Shown: positions 52,618 through 63,190, counted from the stretch's first letter. The stretch is 64,000 nt of DNA from Scolanthus callimorphus (GCA_033964015.1 CM066922.1:26220961-26284960); one strand, 5' to 3'. A program made the numbers and translations. The notes: generated from the sequence alone by a model not told the origin.

Positions 52618-54024
52618 TGAGACTAAGAGGTATCGCCTAGGAGAGATCGTTTTCAGGAGGCGCTGGTACATACCTCAACGCGCAAGAACTGAAGGAGGCA
52701 GAATACTTTGTAGTACGAGACCTACAGATGTGCCTGGCACGAGAGATGGTTAAGTCTGACCGCAAAGGAAGAAAAGGAGGACGGTATTGCCGACTACAGC
52801 CGTCGCTAGACGAAGATGGCTTCTGGGTGATTGCAAAGCGCATGGCAGGCTTCAACGTTATGACCCCCGACTCAAAGGCTTCAGAGCCTGCTCCCCGAGG
52901 ACCACCGGGGTTCTCGCCTTTTCATGGAGTGCTTCCATCCCGCTGGACACTTGGGTCGAGACGCCACATTGGCAAAGTTCCGGCAATACTTCTGGGTTAC
53001 GCTTGAAGCAAGTTGGCAACCTCACTCAAAAAGCACTGTCAACAATGCAAGCTTCGTGAAGCTCTATTACTAGAGCAAGTGATGGGTCCACTGCCCGATG
53101 CACGTTTGCGACCAGCACCAGCGTTCAACAGTGTAATGCTGGATCTGTTTGGACCGTATACTGTGCGGGGTGAAGTCCAGAAGCGTACCAACGGAAAGGC
53201 GTATGGAGTTCTTTACACGGATCTTACCATGAGGGCAGTTCACATAGAGATGTCTATGGATACGATACAATCTAGTTCCTGATGGCCCGCAGTCGATTCG
53301 CCAGTGTACGTGGCTGGCCCGAGACTATCTATAGTGATCCTGGCTCGCAGCTCAATGGCGCAGAACGCGAGTTAAGGGAAGCGTGACAAGTCCTCGATCG
53401 ACAGAGGCTCCAGGCTTATTCAGCTGACAAAGGTCTGTCGTGGGTGTTTGGCCCGCAAACAGTCCGTGGAATCAAGGCGCAGTATAATCCCTGTTCAAGA
53501 GTGCTAAACGTGCTATCCACTTCTCTGTGCACAATCAGCGTCTGTCCGTCCCAGAGTTCCAAACGGTATGCTACGAAGTATCCAATCTGCTTAACGAGAG
53601 GCAGATCGGAAGCCTACCCAGCCGACTCGGACATCAACATCCTCACCCCAAACACGGTTTGTTGTTAGGTCATGCTACGGCTGTGAATCCCCGAGGATGG
53701 CAACCACACGGACTACGAATCGTTACACGCTATCAACTCGTACAGGCGGTAGTTAATGAGTTCTGGAAGAAATGGACGGAGCTCTATGCTCCTACTGTAG
53801 TGATACAGCGTAAATGGAAAACAGAGTTTCGCAACCTGCAACCAAGAGGCGTTGTTATTGTAGCAGACAAGAACACTTTGCTTGTCGAGTACCGATTGGC
53901 TGTGGTAAAGGAAGTGTTCCCCGGAGCTGATGGCAAAAGGGCGCCAAGTAACGGTGAGATACAGGGCTTACAAAGTCGGAAAGAAGGTACAACACTACAG
54001 TGGCGCAAGGGATGTTGTCGTTAG
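52618..54024 (+). pseudogene. element X integrase, degenerate
   Basis: KKHCQQCKLREALLLEQVMG (second part of the zinc domain), then NSVMLDLFGPYTVRGEVQKR with the first catalytic Asp, and GKAYGVLYTDLTMRAVHIEM. SDPGSQLNGAERELREA in another frame carries the second Asp. The third acidic residue cannot be placed. The C-terminal part VQAVVNEFWKKWTELYAPTV and RGVVIVADKNTLLVEYRLAV is readable. Inactive. Confidence 0.75.
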
Positions 54025-54239
54025 CCGGAGTGTGCATCGCCTTGCCTTGTTAGTAACGGTTGACTACGATCCCAGATGCAGAGTGTGAGTTCAAGGAGAT
54101 GATCGGAGCAATCTAAACGAACTGTTTCGAGATTGATGATAAAGTTGTTATTACGGCCACACGTTATTGTAAGTACATGTATCCAGTGTCGCGATCGCAG
54201 CGACACTCCCCCCTCACGGTGTACCAGAAATAGTACTGT
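54025..54239 (+). other. element X 3' untranslated region
   Basis: Sequence between the integrase end and the 3' LTR, with a GTCGCGATCGCAGCGACAC palindrome near 54188. Confidence 0.5.
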
Positions 54240-54419
54240 ACCGGAAATAGAGTTGTAATCGCGCGATCGCGAGTAGAGCGGTCAGCGGATTTTCAGAGGA
54301 AAGTAATGGCGTCGCGCACGTTCAAGGACGTTTTGTTGGCTTCGCATGTGTTTTAATGCTAGAAGGACCAACGTTTTTTTATCGTCTTTTAGAGCTGATT
54401 TGTCTAGTACAGAACATGC
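54240..54419 (+). repeat. 3' LTR of element X
   Basis: Direct repeat of 23178-23357. It starts at or just before ACCGGAAATAGAG (a TGT precedes) and ends near TACAGAACATGC. Confidence 0.7.
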
Positions 54420-54499
54420 AGGATATTATACCACAACGCGCGCGTTTCTCGCTTTCTGATTGGCTGGAAGCTGTAGGTAGATGAAAGTATGTACCAAAG

Positions 54500-54793
54500 A
54501 TGGCGTCATCGTCCCAACAAAAAATGGAGGAAGAATCGATTTTCCCCGTTTTTGATCTCAACTCATACAGCAATAATAACGAAGGTTTAATAACAGGATG
54601 GGTCGACGATGAAATAGATGATGAGACATTGATTGAGAGCGTAAAAGGGTTAGAGGACACAGTTTTAGCACCAAAAAAAAGAACCATCCCGATTTGTGTC
54701 GCTTAAAGACGACGATCTCATGCAAATTATATACGATGGCCAAGCAAAAAACACAAAAAAATCAACGAAATGGTCGGTCGAAATCTTCACAGG
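54500..54793 (+). pseudogene. Crypton/DUF3504-type tyrosine recombinase, exon 1
   Basis: The ATG at 54500 opens MASSSQQKMEEESIFPVFDL. The frame shifts in an A8 run near 54672, after which SLKDDDLMQIIYDGQAKN and KKSTKWSVEIFTG follow. It ends at a CACAG/GTATAT donor. An acidic N-terminus followed by a 'KNTKKSTKWSVEIF' helix is the usual start of the Crypton-derived recombinase family found as multicopy genes in cnidarians. The A8 shift could be a sequencing error. Confidence 0.6.
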
Positions 54794-54921
54794 TATATGA
54801 ATGTATGTGAATTCAATGTCAAGTTGTTTACAAACTTGTAATTTTAAAAACGGAAATGGAAACACGCGCAAACAATCAATTTAAACAAATGTTTACTTTT
54901 CTTATAAGTTGGTGTTTCTAG

Positions 54922-56036
54922 ACTGGTGTATCGAGAGAGGCGTGACCTAAGAACCTCAGAACATGACGGAAACCGAGCTCGACGAATGTCTCTGGCGTTT
55001 TTATGGTGAAACACGAAGTAAAAATGGAGAAGAGTACAGCCGCTCGTCTTTACTCGGCTTCAGAAACGCATCGAAAGGGACCTTTTCCAGCACGACAAAC
55101 ACATCAAAATCGCTAAAAATCCAGCTTTTCATCGCAGTAATAAGATGCTAGAAGCCAAACTGAAAGCGCTGAGAAGAGAAGGGAAGAAAAATGTACAGCA
55201 TTAACCCCCAATCGAGGTTGGAGATATCCGAAAAATCCAGACAAGTCCTTTCATGAGTCCCGAAAATCCAAATGGTCTCCTTCGTAAGACATGGTTATAT
55301 GTCACTCTTTATTGGTATCGCCGAGGCTGCGAAGGGCAGCGAAACCTGCGCCGCGACAGTTTTAATTGACGCTGAAGGTCAAGAGTTTGCCATAATGACC
55401 CACCAAGAGTTGTCCAAAAACCATCAAGGAGGAATTAATGAAAACAAGAGTGATGAAATCCCCACCCGCCTGTACGTAGTAGCACTCCGGGGCGACGCGT
55501 TCTCGTGCTTGAAGCTCTATCTTAACAAGCTCAATCCAGTCCAAGGGGCACTTTTTTAACGACCCAAGTCCAACGTAGATCCCGTATAAACCATTTGGTT
55601 CGAGAATAACCCCTGGAAGTACACAAGCTTTGACGTATGATGAAAGACATTTCTGTCGGTGCCGGGTGCCGGTTCCACGAACCACTCTGTTCGAGCGACG
55701 GCCATAACCATGTTATCAAATGCAAGCGTCCAAGCAAGGCACATCATGTCCATCTCAGGGCATAACAATGAGCAGAGCCTGTCCAGCTACAATTCAAAAC
55801 CATCATCTTCTCAACTGAAGAATTGTTCGGATGTTATTTCAGCAGCAATATCCTCTGAAAGCAGCCAAATTACCAACCGTCCCCACACCGCGTTCTCGGC
55901 GTCATTCAGCCAAAATAGAACCTCCAGCATCAATTATTTTGCTTCTTTTGGCTTTCCAATGGTCGGAGTGTTTCAATCCTGCCACATTGGTCAGGCTCAA
56001 GTATTTGTCTTGCCACCAAATATGTACTCAAATTAA
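54922..56036 (+). pseudogene. Crypton/DUF3504-type tyrosine recombinase, exon 2
   Basis: After acceptor GTTTCTAG at 54921 the text reads DWCIERGV, TETELDECLWRFYGETRSKN, GEEYSRSSLLGFRNA, then in another frame KIAKNPAFHRSNKMLEAKLK and GLLRKTWLYVTLYWYRRG. The catalytic C-terminus is in the frame from 55659: TNHSVRATAITMLSNASVQA, RHIMSISGHNNEQSLSSYN. This gives the H-x-x-R box, the SGH motif and the nucleophilic Tyr of tyrosine recombinases. At least four frame breaks lie between, so it is a pseudogene unless errors are common. An unrelated hairpin follows at 56134. Confidence 0.7.
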
Positions 56037-56133
56037 AAACCTACCACACCCAAATCCTATTGTTTTATGCAGGTCTTGAACCCTGATGCAAAACCTATAC
56101 TATTTAAAAGATGGTAGCGGCATTTGAATAATT

Positions 56134-56266
56134 TAGGGGAGTGTGGGGCTGAATATAAGACCCGGTACAGGTCTTACATTCAAATGTAAGACCCGGTACA
56201 GGTCTTACATCCAAATGTAAAACCTGTACCGGGTCTTACATTAAGCTACTCGCTCCTCTAAATTAA
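56134..56266. repeat. foldback with GTAAGACCCGGTACAGG units
   Basis: Two direct copies of AAGACCCGGTACAGGTCTTA are followed by an inverted copy, enclosed by TAATTTAGGGGAGTG and CTCCTCTAAATTA. Each unit is itself palindromic. Confidence 0.8.
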
Positions 56267-56670
56267 TCAAATCACAAATCAACCCTAGCACCAGAATTAA
56301 ATAATTAGTCCAGCTCCCCAAAAATCAATTTTAAATTGTGCACTACTACTATTCTGTCTCAAAATTACACGAAAGTAAACCAATATCCATTGACTATCGT
56401 TAGGAAATTTAATGTAAACAATAAATCAATACAATGATCATGTTCAATCCCTCAGTTCAATTCTATTCAATACAAATTGTATTTCTTTCCTTTGCTTTTT
56501 CAAGAAAAGTCAAATTGAAACTCACAAACATCGTCATTGCTTGTAATATTTCGCCGGCATGCAGTAATATCCAGGAAACAATTGCCCAATCTAAATTGAA
56601 GAAAATGCAACATGTTAGGAATGTATACAAAGCTACTTTTAGAACAAAATAGAGCGAGAAACATATGTTT
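56267..56670. other. no gene recognised
   Basis: AT-rich DNA with only short frames and no repeat. Confidence 0.4.
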
Positions 56671-56878
56671 AGCTGAATTCACATTAGAGACGAGTTTCCC
56701 GTCTGAGACGAGTTTCTCGTCTTGAATGTTCTTCCCTGTTCTTCTGTGATCACGCGAAAAAAAACTTTTTTGAAGGAGAACGTCTGGCGATAATAAGCCG
56801 ACTAGTTTCCGACTAGAATTCACACAAGACAGGAAATTTTTCTGACGAGAAACTCGTCTCTATAGTGTGAACTCGGCT
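56671..56878. mobile_element. 208-bp MITE with AGCTGAATTCACA ends
   Basis: AGCTGAATTCACATTAGAGA at the left and TATAGTGTGAACTCGGCT at the right pair as imperfect inverted ends. GACGAGTTTC units recur inside both arms. Confidence 0.7.
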
Positions 56879-57836
56879 ATTCAATCATGTACACCAGTTT
56901 TCTTGACTACAAAAATGTACTTCAATCTCAAACATTGCGTATTTACCTTTCTTTATCCATCCCATGGACGATGTTGAACGTTCATCCCAAATGTTGTTGG
57001 CCATCTGGTTTACAAAATGCGCAACTATTCCGTAAAATGTTTACACGGCAAGCATTCAAGCAATCTAAAATTCAAATATCCCACTGCCAAGCCCCAGAAA
57101 AGGCGACTCGTTGTGTTGCTCTGCTATTGGATATAATTTCTATAGAACAAGACACTTTTGTTGAACAAACATTTTGTTCGGGGTAACGTTATTAAGACTT
57201 TTTGTTCATTTCTGCCATTTCTGACAATGGCACACAGAAGCGATAAAACAGTGATAATGAGCTTTCCATAAAAACAATATAATTTGGGTGTGGTAGGTAT
57301 GTAAACAAGCTCAAAACTACGGAGTCGGTCTTGCAAGACCTCCTACTATGTTTTGAACCTATATGTAAACATTTTCGTCTTTTTTACCGACTTGAAAGTT
57401 GAAGTTTCACTCAGTTCTCGAACTCTTGTCAGTTCTTGAGCAATGCCAGTTTCGATGTGACGTCATTTGTCAATCATACTTGACCAATCACAGCAGAGGA
57501 TTAGTTTGTTTACATTTGTAATAGCCAATCAGAAAGCAAGAAAAGTTATACACCTCGATTCGTCATTTTATAACAAAAATTGATCATTTGTTCAAAATAT
57601 GTTGTTGTTTTTCCCCGCGCGCCCCAACCAAAGGCAGCTTGCAAAAAGTTAATCAGGGTTTTTGTTGTGGTATATAACAAATGCTTGATGACGTAATTGT
57701 TTTTGGTATATAAGAGGACATACTACAGAAAGCCAGAGAACATTTGTTAAATGTCTGGTTGCAGAAAATATTTTATTTTATTTTGCCCTAAAAATTGCCA
57801 TTTCAATTATTTTATCCCTGCTGTTGATATAGATGT
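56879..57836. other. no gene recognised
   Basis: About 1 kb. A TGACGTCA octamer lies at 57458. An AGCCAATCAGAAAGCAAG stretch near 57521 recurs elsewhere (14013), so part may be an old repeat. No coding exon supported. Confidence 0.4.
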
Positions 57837-58291
57837 TACAATCAAATCCAGTAGAGTGTCAATTCTGGCGCGAAAAGATTGGTCACGTAGTGGCGAAAGT
57901 TTGATCACGTGCTCCCTTTTTTGTGTACCACGTGATCAGATATTTTTCAGACCTAGGTGCGAGTCGACGTAAACAACTAACTTAACATGACTGAAAATGT
58001 TGAAGCCTTGGGATCTTTTCTGCTAGCATGGAGATCAAGAGTTCTTTTCTAGAGTTCACTAGCAATTCTTTGGTAAGAAAAACCTTTTAAATTTGCGAAA
58101 AGTCGTTTCGCAAAAGCTCAACCTTGAACTGAAAGTTAGCCATCTTCTCACAGCAGACAAGAAACAACAAGACAGCCAGCGGAAAAAGTTAATCACGTGG
58201 TACACGAAATAGTGAGCACGTGATCAAAATTTCGCCACTACGCGACCAATCTTTTCGCGCCAGAATTGACACTCTACTGGTTTTGATTGTA
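57837..58291. mobile_element. 455-bp MITE with about 100-bp terminal repeats
   Basis: The ends are TACAATCAAATCCAGTAGAG and its complement CTCTACTGGTTTTGATTGTA. The inverted arms extend about 100 bp and include GGCGCGAAAAGATTGGTC and TGATCACGTG. The flanks TAGAT on both sides suggest a short duplication. The right end lies 7 bp from the splice donor of the minus-strand exon at 58299. Confidence 0.85.
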
Positions 58292-58298
58292 TAGATAC

Positions 58299-58507
58299 CT
58301 TTTGTTTTCTGGCATTGTTGATTTTCCGGGAAATATCCCCCAGTACAGTGCTTGCACGAGATGATCCCATTATTAATGCCGTACACACTACAATTCGGAT
58401 TTCCTTGGCACATTGATAATGTACCCAAACATGTCCCGTACGACAGCGCATGCACATGATGATCCCATCTCCAGTAATGTATGGCTGCTCACAATTCGAC
58501 ATGCGTT
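58299..58507 (-). CDS. candidate Cys-rich exon, extracellular-repeat type
   Basis: On the minus strand, ATTCCCTAG/A gives an acceptor and AACAAAAG/GTATCT a donor. The first frame reads MSNCEQPYITGDGIIMCMRC, RTGHVWVHYQC. After an apparent 2-base insertion (CAATGTGCC) it continues CQGNPNCSVYGINNGIISCK, HCTGGYFPENQQCQ. Regularly spaced Cys in 'NC.VY...G...C..C..GY......C' units resemble EGF/TNFR-like or furin-like repeats of secreted or membrane proteins. The frameshift may be real decay or an error. The rest of the gene was not found. Confidence 0.4.
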
Positions 58508-58890
58508 CTAGGGAATAGAGGATACATATTGGACTATGATCGATAACATGAAAAAGCTGGGTATTAGAGAATATAATGGGACAAGCAGAAATCAAAACGC
58601 GCGACGTGTGTGATTTATAATTTAAGCGAAGAAACGCAAGAACAGTGATGGGGGTAGGAAGTGCTGGGGGGGGGGGGGAGATGTTTTTTTGCAATTTCTT
58701 GGCGAAAATGCCATTATTACTAATTTGTTATTATCATTATTACTTTTTTTTCATTTACTTTTTTGCGAGCAACAGCACTTTCGGCAGCTGTGAGAAACGA
58801 GCACTTCTGGAAAATATTTTGCGTGCATCGGGCATAACTAAGTCGATCGGACGGAATAGTCGAATTTTTTTTTTTGACGTTTTCACTGGA
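58508..58890. other. no gene recognised; G-run near 58665
   Basis: Contains a 13-base G run, T-rich DNA and an ORF without recognisable content (58645-58935). Confidence 0.4.
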
Positions 58891-58930
58891 CTAATATATA
58901 GATTTAGGCACTGCCTAAAAGCGGAACTCA
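58891..58930 (+). mobile_element. LINE 3' tail, 5'-truncated copy
   Basis: TAATATATAGATTTAGGCAC then TGCCTAAAAGCGGAACTCAC matches the terminal 40 bp of the LINE fragment at 16826-16866 (opposite strand). Only the tail hairpin is present. Confidence 0.6.
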
Positions 58931-59398
58931 CATAACAACAATACCCACAACTTCACTGACCATGCATCCGGCCAACCATTTATTGAACTCTAAATATCTC
59001 ATTAAGATTGTATTTTACACTTTTTAAGACTTTAAAATGTAATCTTGGAAAAGGTGACCCTGTTAGTGCCTGAAAATTTAATAAAACCATAAACGACTAA
59101 TCGGGAGTGAATGGACCGGGTTGTCTTGATAAAAAAACACCCAGGACCATTCTGTACATGTACCAGTTTAATTGCATGAAAACCCTCAGTCCCCAAATTA
59201 AGGGTCTGCTGGAATGGGTGCATGAATTTTAGATCATGTGTGATAAAATGAAGCTGAAACAAATAACAGTATCACATTACAAAATGTGACTTTGTGAATC
59301 TGGTCAGAATTCACACCATGGGCATTTAAGCGAATGATGTCAATGCAAGGTAGTGAATAACTGCAGAAGTGTTATGCAAATGTGAAATAACATATTAG
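58931..59398. other. no gene recognised
   Basis: One minus-strand frame (59032-59262) shows no domain. No repeat or splice pair that I can support. Confidence 0.4.
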
Positions 59399-59446
59399 CG
59401 GAGCTCCTTGCGGCGGCCGAAGGCCGCCGCAAAGCGGAGCACCATA
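59399..59446. repeat. GC-rich hairpin
   Basis: CTTGCGGCGGCC-GAA-GGCCGCCGCAAAG within GCGGAGCTCC...GCGGAGCACC. A near-perfect stem of about 12 bp with a 3-base loop. Confidence 0.75.
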
Positions 59447-59562
59447 CCTAAGAAAACAGCGTCAAAAACTGCAAATATAGTATTGGGTACCCTGTGTGAG
59501 TTCATTGAGTAACCTGGGGAAATTGCTAGGGGTCGATCCGATTTTTGGACGTCTCAGGAAGC

Positions 59563-59652
59563 CCCGGATGTTGTACGTGTTCCTGAAGCCTGACGTCACA
59601 ATAGCGTCCCGGATGTTGTACGTGTTCCTGAAGCCTGACGTCACAATAGCGT
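59563..59652. repeat. 45-bp tandem duplication with TGACGTCA
   Basis: CCCGGATGTTGTACGTGTTC ... TGACGTCACAATAGCGT is present twice in direct repeat (59563 and 59608). Each copy has one TGACGTCA. The minus frame encodes DAIVTSGFRNTYNIR twice. Confidence 0.9.
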
Positions 59653-59820
59653 CAAGCATGCTCAACTAACGGGGGGAGGGGCGCGTTGTCAGGGGGGCGG
59701 GAGTGTTGATGTTCACGTGAAAGCTAAAATCGCAGGCACAAAAAGGGCTGCTAGCGGCTGAAAAAAACGACCTACAATAATTATTCAAAGGAGAAATGCC
59801 CGAAGAAGAAAGAAGAAGCC

Positions 59821-60081
59821 ATGGAATCCAAAGATTTGGTAGAATGGGGAATAATAATCAAGTTGGAGTATTTTCTTTGCCGGCTTGCTCCTGAAATTCT
59901 TCCTTCCAGTCGGAGTTTCAATCAAGGCCGACAAAAAGCACCTCCAAAAATGATAAAAATACGCGAAGAGGAAGCGGAAATAAACCGGAAACAAGTTTCA
60001 AAGTTTCTATTGACAAACGTCTTTGTTCATGACCACCACGTGACCCGAAGAGGCAAGATTAGTGAAAGTAAAGTTGTGTAG
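59821..60081 (+). CDS. hypothetical ORF, 86 codons
   Basis: ATG to TAG, beginning MESKDLVEWGIIIKLEYFLC and ending in a basic, polar tail. A competing upstream ATG at 59796 gives a short out-of-frame peptide. The KIREEEAEINRKQVSKFLL part looks helical. No family is recognised and no splice sites are needed. It may be chance or a repeat-borne ORF. Confidence 0.25.
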   Translation: MESKDLVEWGIIIKLEYFLCRLAPEILPSSRSFNQGRQKAPPKMIKIREEEAEINRKQVSKFLLTNVFVHDHHVTRRGKISESKVV

Positions 60082-60375
60082 TTGTGTTCCTACATCACAC
60101 GATAGTCTGCTCTGTTTGTTTTCGAGAGGAGTCGTTTTCACGAGGAAAATTACAGGCTGCAATTCTATTTAATTAGACATATGTTCTACTTCTCCACTGA
60201 ATGCGAAAGTGTCAGGACTATAGCTGAATTCACAGGAACTGAAAACGTTTGTCACGAGTTACAGTACAACAACAATGGCGCCCAAAATCAAGCGCGGGAG
60301 TTTTCGTGTTTTGCCGTGTTTTGTGGGTTCTTAGCTCCCTAAAGACATGGAATAGCTTTGAAAGTCACGGATATA

Positions 60376-60461
60376 ATGGCTGCGGTGTTGATTGGAAACT
60401 CACTGTTCGCTGGAGTTGGACAAACATTCAGTATGAAGTGGATTAAACTGCAAGCTCTTGG
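60376..60461 (+). CDS. candidate first coding exon of a membrane-protein gene
   Basis: ATATAATGGCTGCG gives a fair start context. The frame reads MAAVLIGNSLFAGVGQTFSM then KWIKLQALG and ends at a consensus donor (TTGG/GTAAGAATG). Residues 3-18 are hydrophobic, like a signal anchor or first membrane helix. Upstream, a GC-richer region holds a small uORF (ATG 60274, MAPKIKRGSFRVL, 17 codons). This promoter, uORF, ATG and donor order is the best host-gene signature in the window. I do not recognise the protein and did not find exon 2 before 64000. Confidence 0.45.
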
Positions 60462-60697
60462 GTAAGAATGTTTTTTTGTTTTATGAGAAATATTTTCTCT
60501 GACTAGACGATCTCTTCTGGGAATTTGATTCCTCGGCCGTACGATTTAGAAAAGATGATCATAGACTTTCAACTGTGTTTTGGCGATTCATTGATTATAG
60601 AATTGATTACTTTATTCTATCTATTGATAGCTATCTATTAATATTTCTTGAAAACTTTCGACCTGTGTTTCAATTTGTTTTGGATTCTTCGTGAGTA

Positions 60698-61219
60698 ATG
60701 CACTAGTCAATTGAAACCCCCACCCTAGGGACCCGGGAAAGGGTGGGGTTATCGTGGGGGTTTAAAGCATTTTAAAACAAGAGTCTGTTCCGAGGGGGTG
60801 GTGAATTTGACTGGTTTTGATTCTGGAACCTGTCCCCACACCCGGGGAATGTTTATTTGCTTTCAAATCAATTATTTCGGTCAATCTTTCACTTTGATTT
60901 TGGCCATGCAAATCTACATGTTAGCTACGATGCAATTAATTGGAAGCATTCGATTTTAATGCATTTTTCTGTACTTGCATCCCTTGTTTCATATAGAACA
61001 CCACACTAGCTGAGGCCCACTCCCCTTTGACGATCATAGAAAGGTGTGTTCTTTCTTTGATGCTTGCAAGTAAAAGGTGATTTCGGAGGCCCCAAGGGCA
61101 TTTCACAGGAATTTCCTCCCGATGGAGTGGGGACTTAAACGGCTTTTGTTCAGGGTAAAATCAAATCACCAACCCTTCCCCGGGTCCCTAGGGGTGGGGG
61201 TTTCAATTGACTAGTGCAT
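60698..61219. mobile_element. 522-bp MITE with ATGCACTAGTCAATTGAAAC ends
   Basis: ATGCACTAGTCAATTGAAAC then CCCCACCCTAGGGACCCGGG at the left is mirrored by CCCGGGTCCCTAGGGGTGGG and GTTTCAATTGACTAGTGCAT-type text at the right. It lies in the putative first intron of the 60376 gene. Confidence 0.85.
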
Positions 61220-62910
61220 AACCGGTTTGTCCCCAGCCAAATATAAGTTAAATGTTATGCATCAATAATATTTTCCTTCCTCAAAGGAAAGTGAGCAGAA
61301 TGCACAGACGTTTTCCCATTTCTGTTGGATCAGAATAAAGAGAGCCTCTGTTATATGTTTCTGCCGTAGTTTCATTGTTTTCACCTCTTTCTAAACTCAA
61401 TAGAAGTATCTTGATCCAAGTTTTTCAAACTTTTCTCAGGGGGAGCATGCCCCCTCAAACAGAAATTATTAAGTTTTTCTGTCTCATTTCTATTTTCTCT
61501 CCCCCCCCCCCCCCAACCCCATTTTCTTCAGTATTTTAAGTGCAATTAGGTGAAATTCAAGTACCTTTTTTTTCCCTTTTCTGAACATCTTGTAAACCTG
61601 AAACTTCATGAATTTCAGACCCTTCTACAAAATTGCTCCACCCATAATATGGAGTTATGTATTTGGAACACTTTGGACTTTGCGGCCTTCTGCTTAACAC
61701 CCGTATGGCCAGGAGTAGTGTCTGGTCCAATATCTTTTGAAGGGTCTGCATGCAAGTATAGTAACTTGTGTTATTTCCATTATGAAATCTAGATGGCAAC
61801 CTGTTTCAATATACAGCTGAGGGTTTTTATAGAATGGGTCGACATAGAGTTTCATTGTAGTACTCCAGGGTGGAAAACTTTGACATTATATTTTTCCGTT
61901 TTTCATTTTGTTGTTCATGGCATACATAAGTGTTTCAGTAACTGATTTTTGGCCACTTTGTCAAAATTGCCCGGAATCCTGGTAAAATGTCTCATATTAA
62001 TTTCTCTGGTGTATCTATCAATAATTATCTTGTGAAATTATTCTACTTACTATTCTGTCAGATAATGCAGTTTTTTCCACTGAGGAATAAATATTGTCCT
62101 GAATAAATCATGTAAGTATTTTTTGGGTTGAACATTCTACCAGGTATTTTTTTGCGGGGTACAAAATTTTGCGAGTATTTTTGGGGGGTTAAAACTTCAG
62201 TGACAGGCTAGATTTGATCATCAAAATACTGCCTTAAACATAAGCTATTTCCTGGAAACATAAGCAGCTCTGCATCAAAAGTTGGGTATTTTTGGGGGTA
62301 TCAAATTTTGGGAGCAGGTATTTTTTTGGGTATGAAGTTTGGAGCTCTGTCATTTTTATATCCGAGTACCCCCCTGGGGTCCCCCAGCTGACCCCCAGCC
62401 AGTAATCCTCGTTGAGTGGGGTAGGCTGTATTGGAAAAGAAAAAAAGTGAAGTCCCCCCCTGCCCAGAAGGGCATTGAAAAGTGACCGCCACCCCTATGG
62501 AATTTCTAAAAACAAATTACAGTATTTGTATGGAAAAGAGCAGGGAGCATGCTAATTCTGACTGTAAGCCATGGGACATGTGCCAAGCAATAAAATAAAT
62601 CAAGCCAATCAAATTTATTGTAAAATTTGAAAATTTAGTCATTACAAAATTTGAAACTGCAAACTTGTTTAGGATTGAAAAGGTTACCAAATATTTTAGG
62701 GGGATATTTTTCGGATATTTTGCAGGGATACAGCTGAGGCACCAAATGAGGCACGATATGGAGATTAGGGGATATTTTGGTCCCCAGACTTGCCTCTATA
62801 CAATCCCTCTGTGTTGAAATCAAACAATTCACTTGTGACCGAGACAACTCTGGGCTGAGAGATATGGTATTTGTGTAGGGACAGCATAAAACTGTCCCAG
62901 CCCTGGCTGG
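61220..62910. other. intron-like or intergenic DNA, no exon recognised
   Basis: AT-rich with a C14 run near 61502 and GGTATTTTTT-type repeats at 62100-62335. No frame with a good splice pair was found. Confidence 0.4.
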
Positions 62911-63190
62911 CCTGACAACCCTAACAGCCAACAAACCTAACAGCCCTAACAAACCTAACAGTCCTAAACAGCAGAGAGGAAGCATTCCTAAAAGGCGGGG
63001 CACATATTATTATCAACACCTAACAGCCCTCTGTTAGGGCTGTAAGGGCTGTTAGGACTGTTAGGGCTGTTAGGTCTGCAAGTGGCTAGGGTTGTTAGGT
63101 GTTTATCATAATTTGTGCCCCAAGGTATTTTAAGAGGTGGGAGTAAGGAATGTGTTCTTGATGCTGTTTGGGCTGTTAGGTCTGTTAGGC
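62911..63190. repeat. inverted CTGTTAGG minisatellite
   Basis: Left array of CCTAACAGC units (62911-62975) and right array of GGGCTGTTAGG units (63019-63105, 63165-63190) face each other. Units are 8-12 bp and imperfect. Confidence 0.85.

Larger units (their letters stand above)
23178..54419 (+). mobile_element. BEL/Pao-like LTR element X, degenerate, with nested insertions
   Basis: Direct repeats of about 180 bp at 23178-23357 and 54240-54419 bound gag, protease, reverse transcriptase, RNase H and integrase remnants in the order and orientation expected for BEL/Pao. After subtracting element Y (25128-46034) and the 47304-50455 insertion, the remaining length is about 7.2 kb, normal for the family. 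Frameshifts and stops occur throughout, so it is inactive. No clear target duplication is visible, and the 5' LTR may be slightly truncated. Confidence 0.8.

Noticed and set aside
62911..63105. Interstitial telomere repeat
   Set aside because: Units contain CCTAAC/GTTAGG but the periodicity is CTGTTAGG with GC interruptions, not TTAGGG in tandem.
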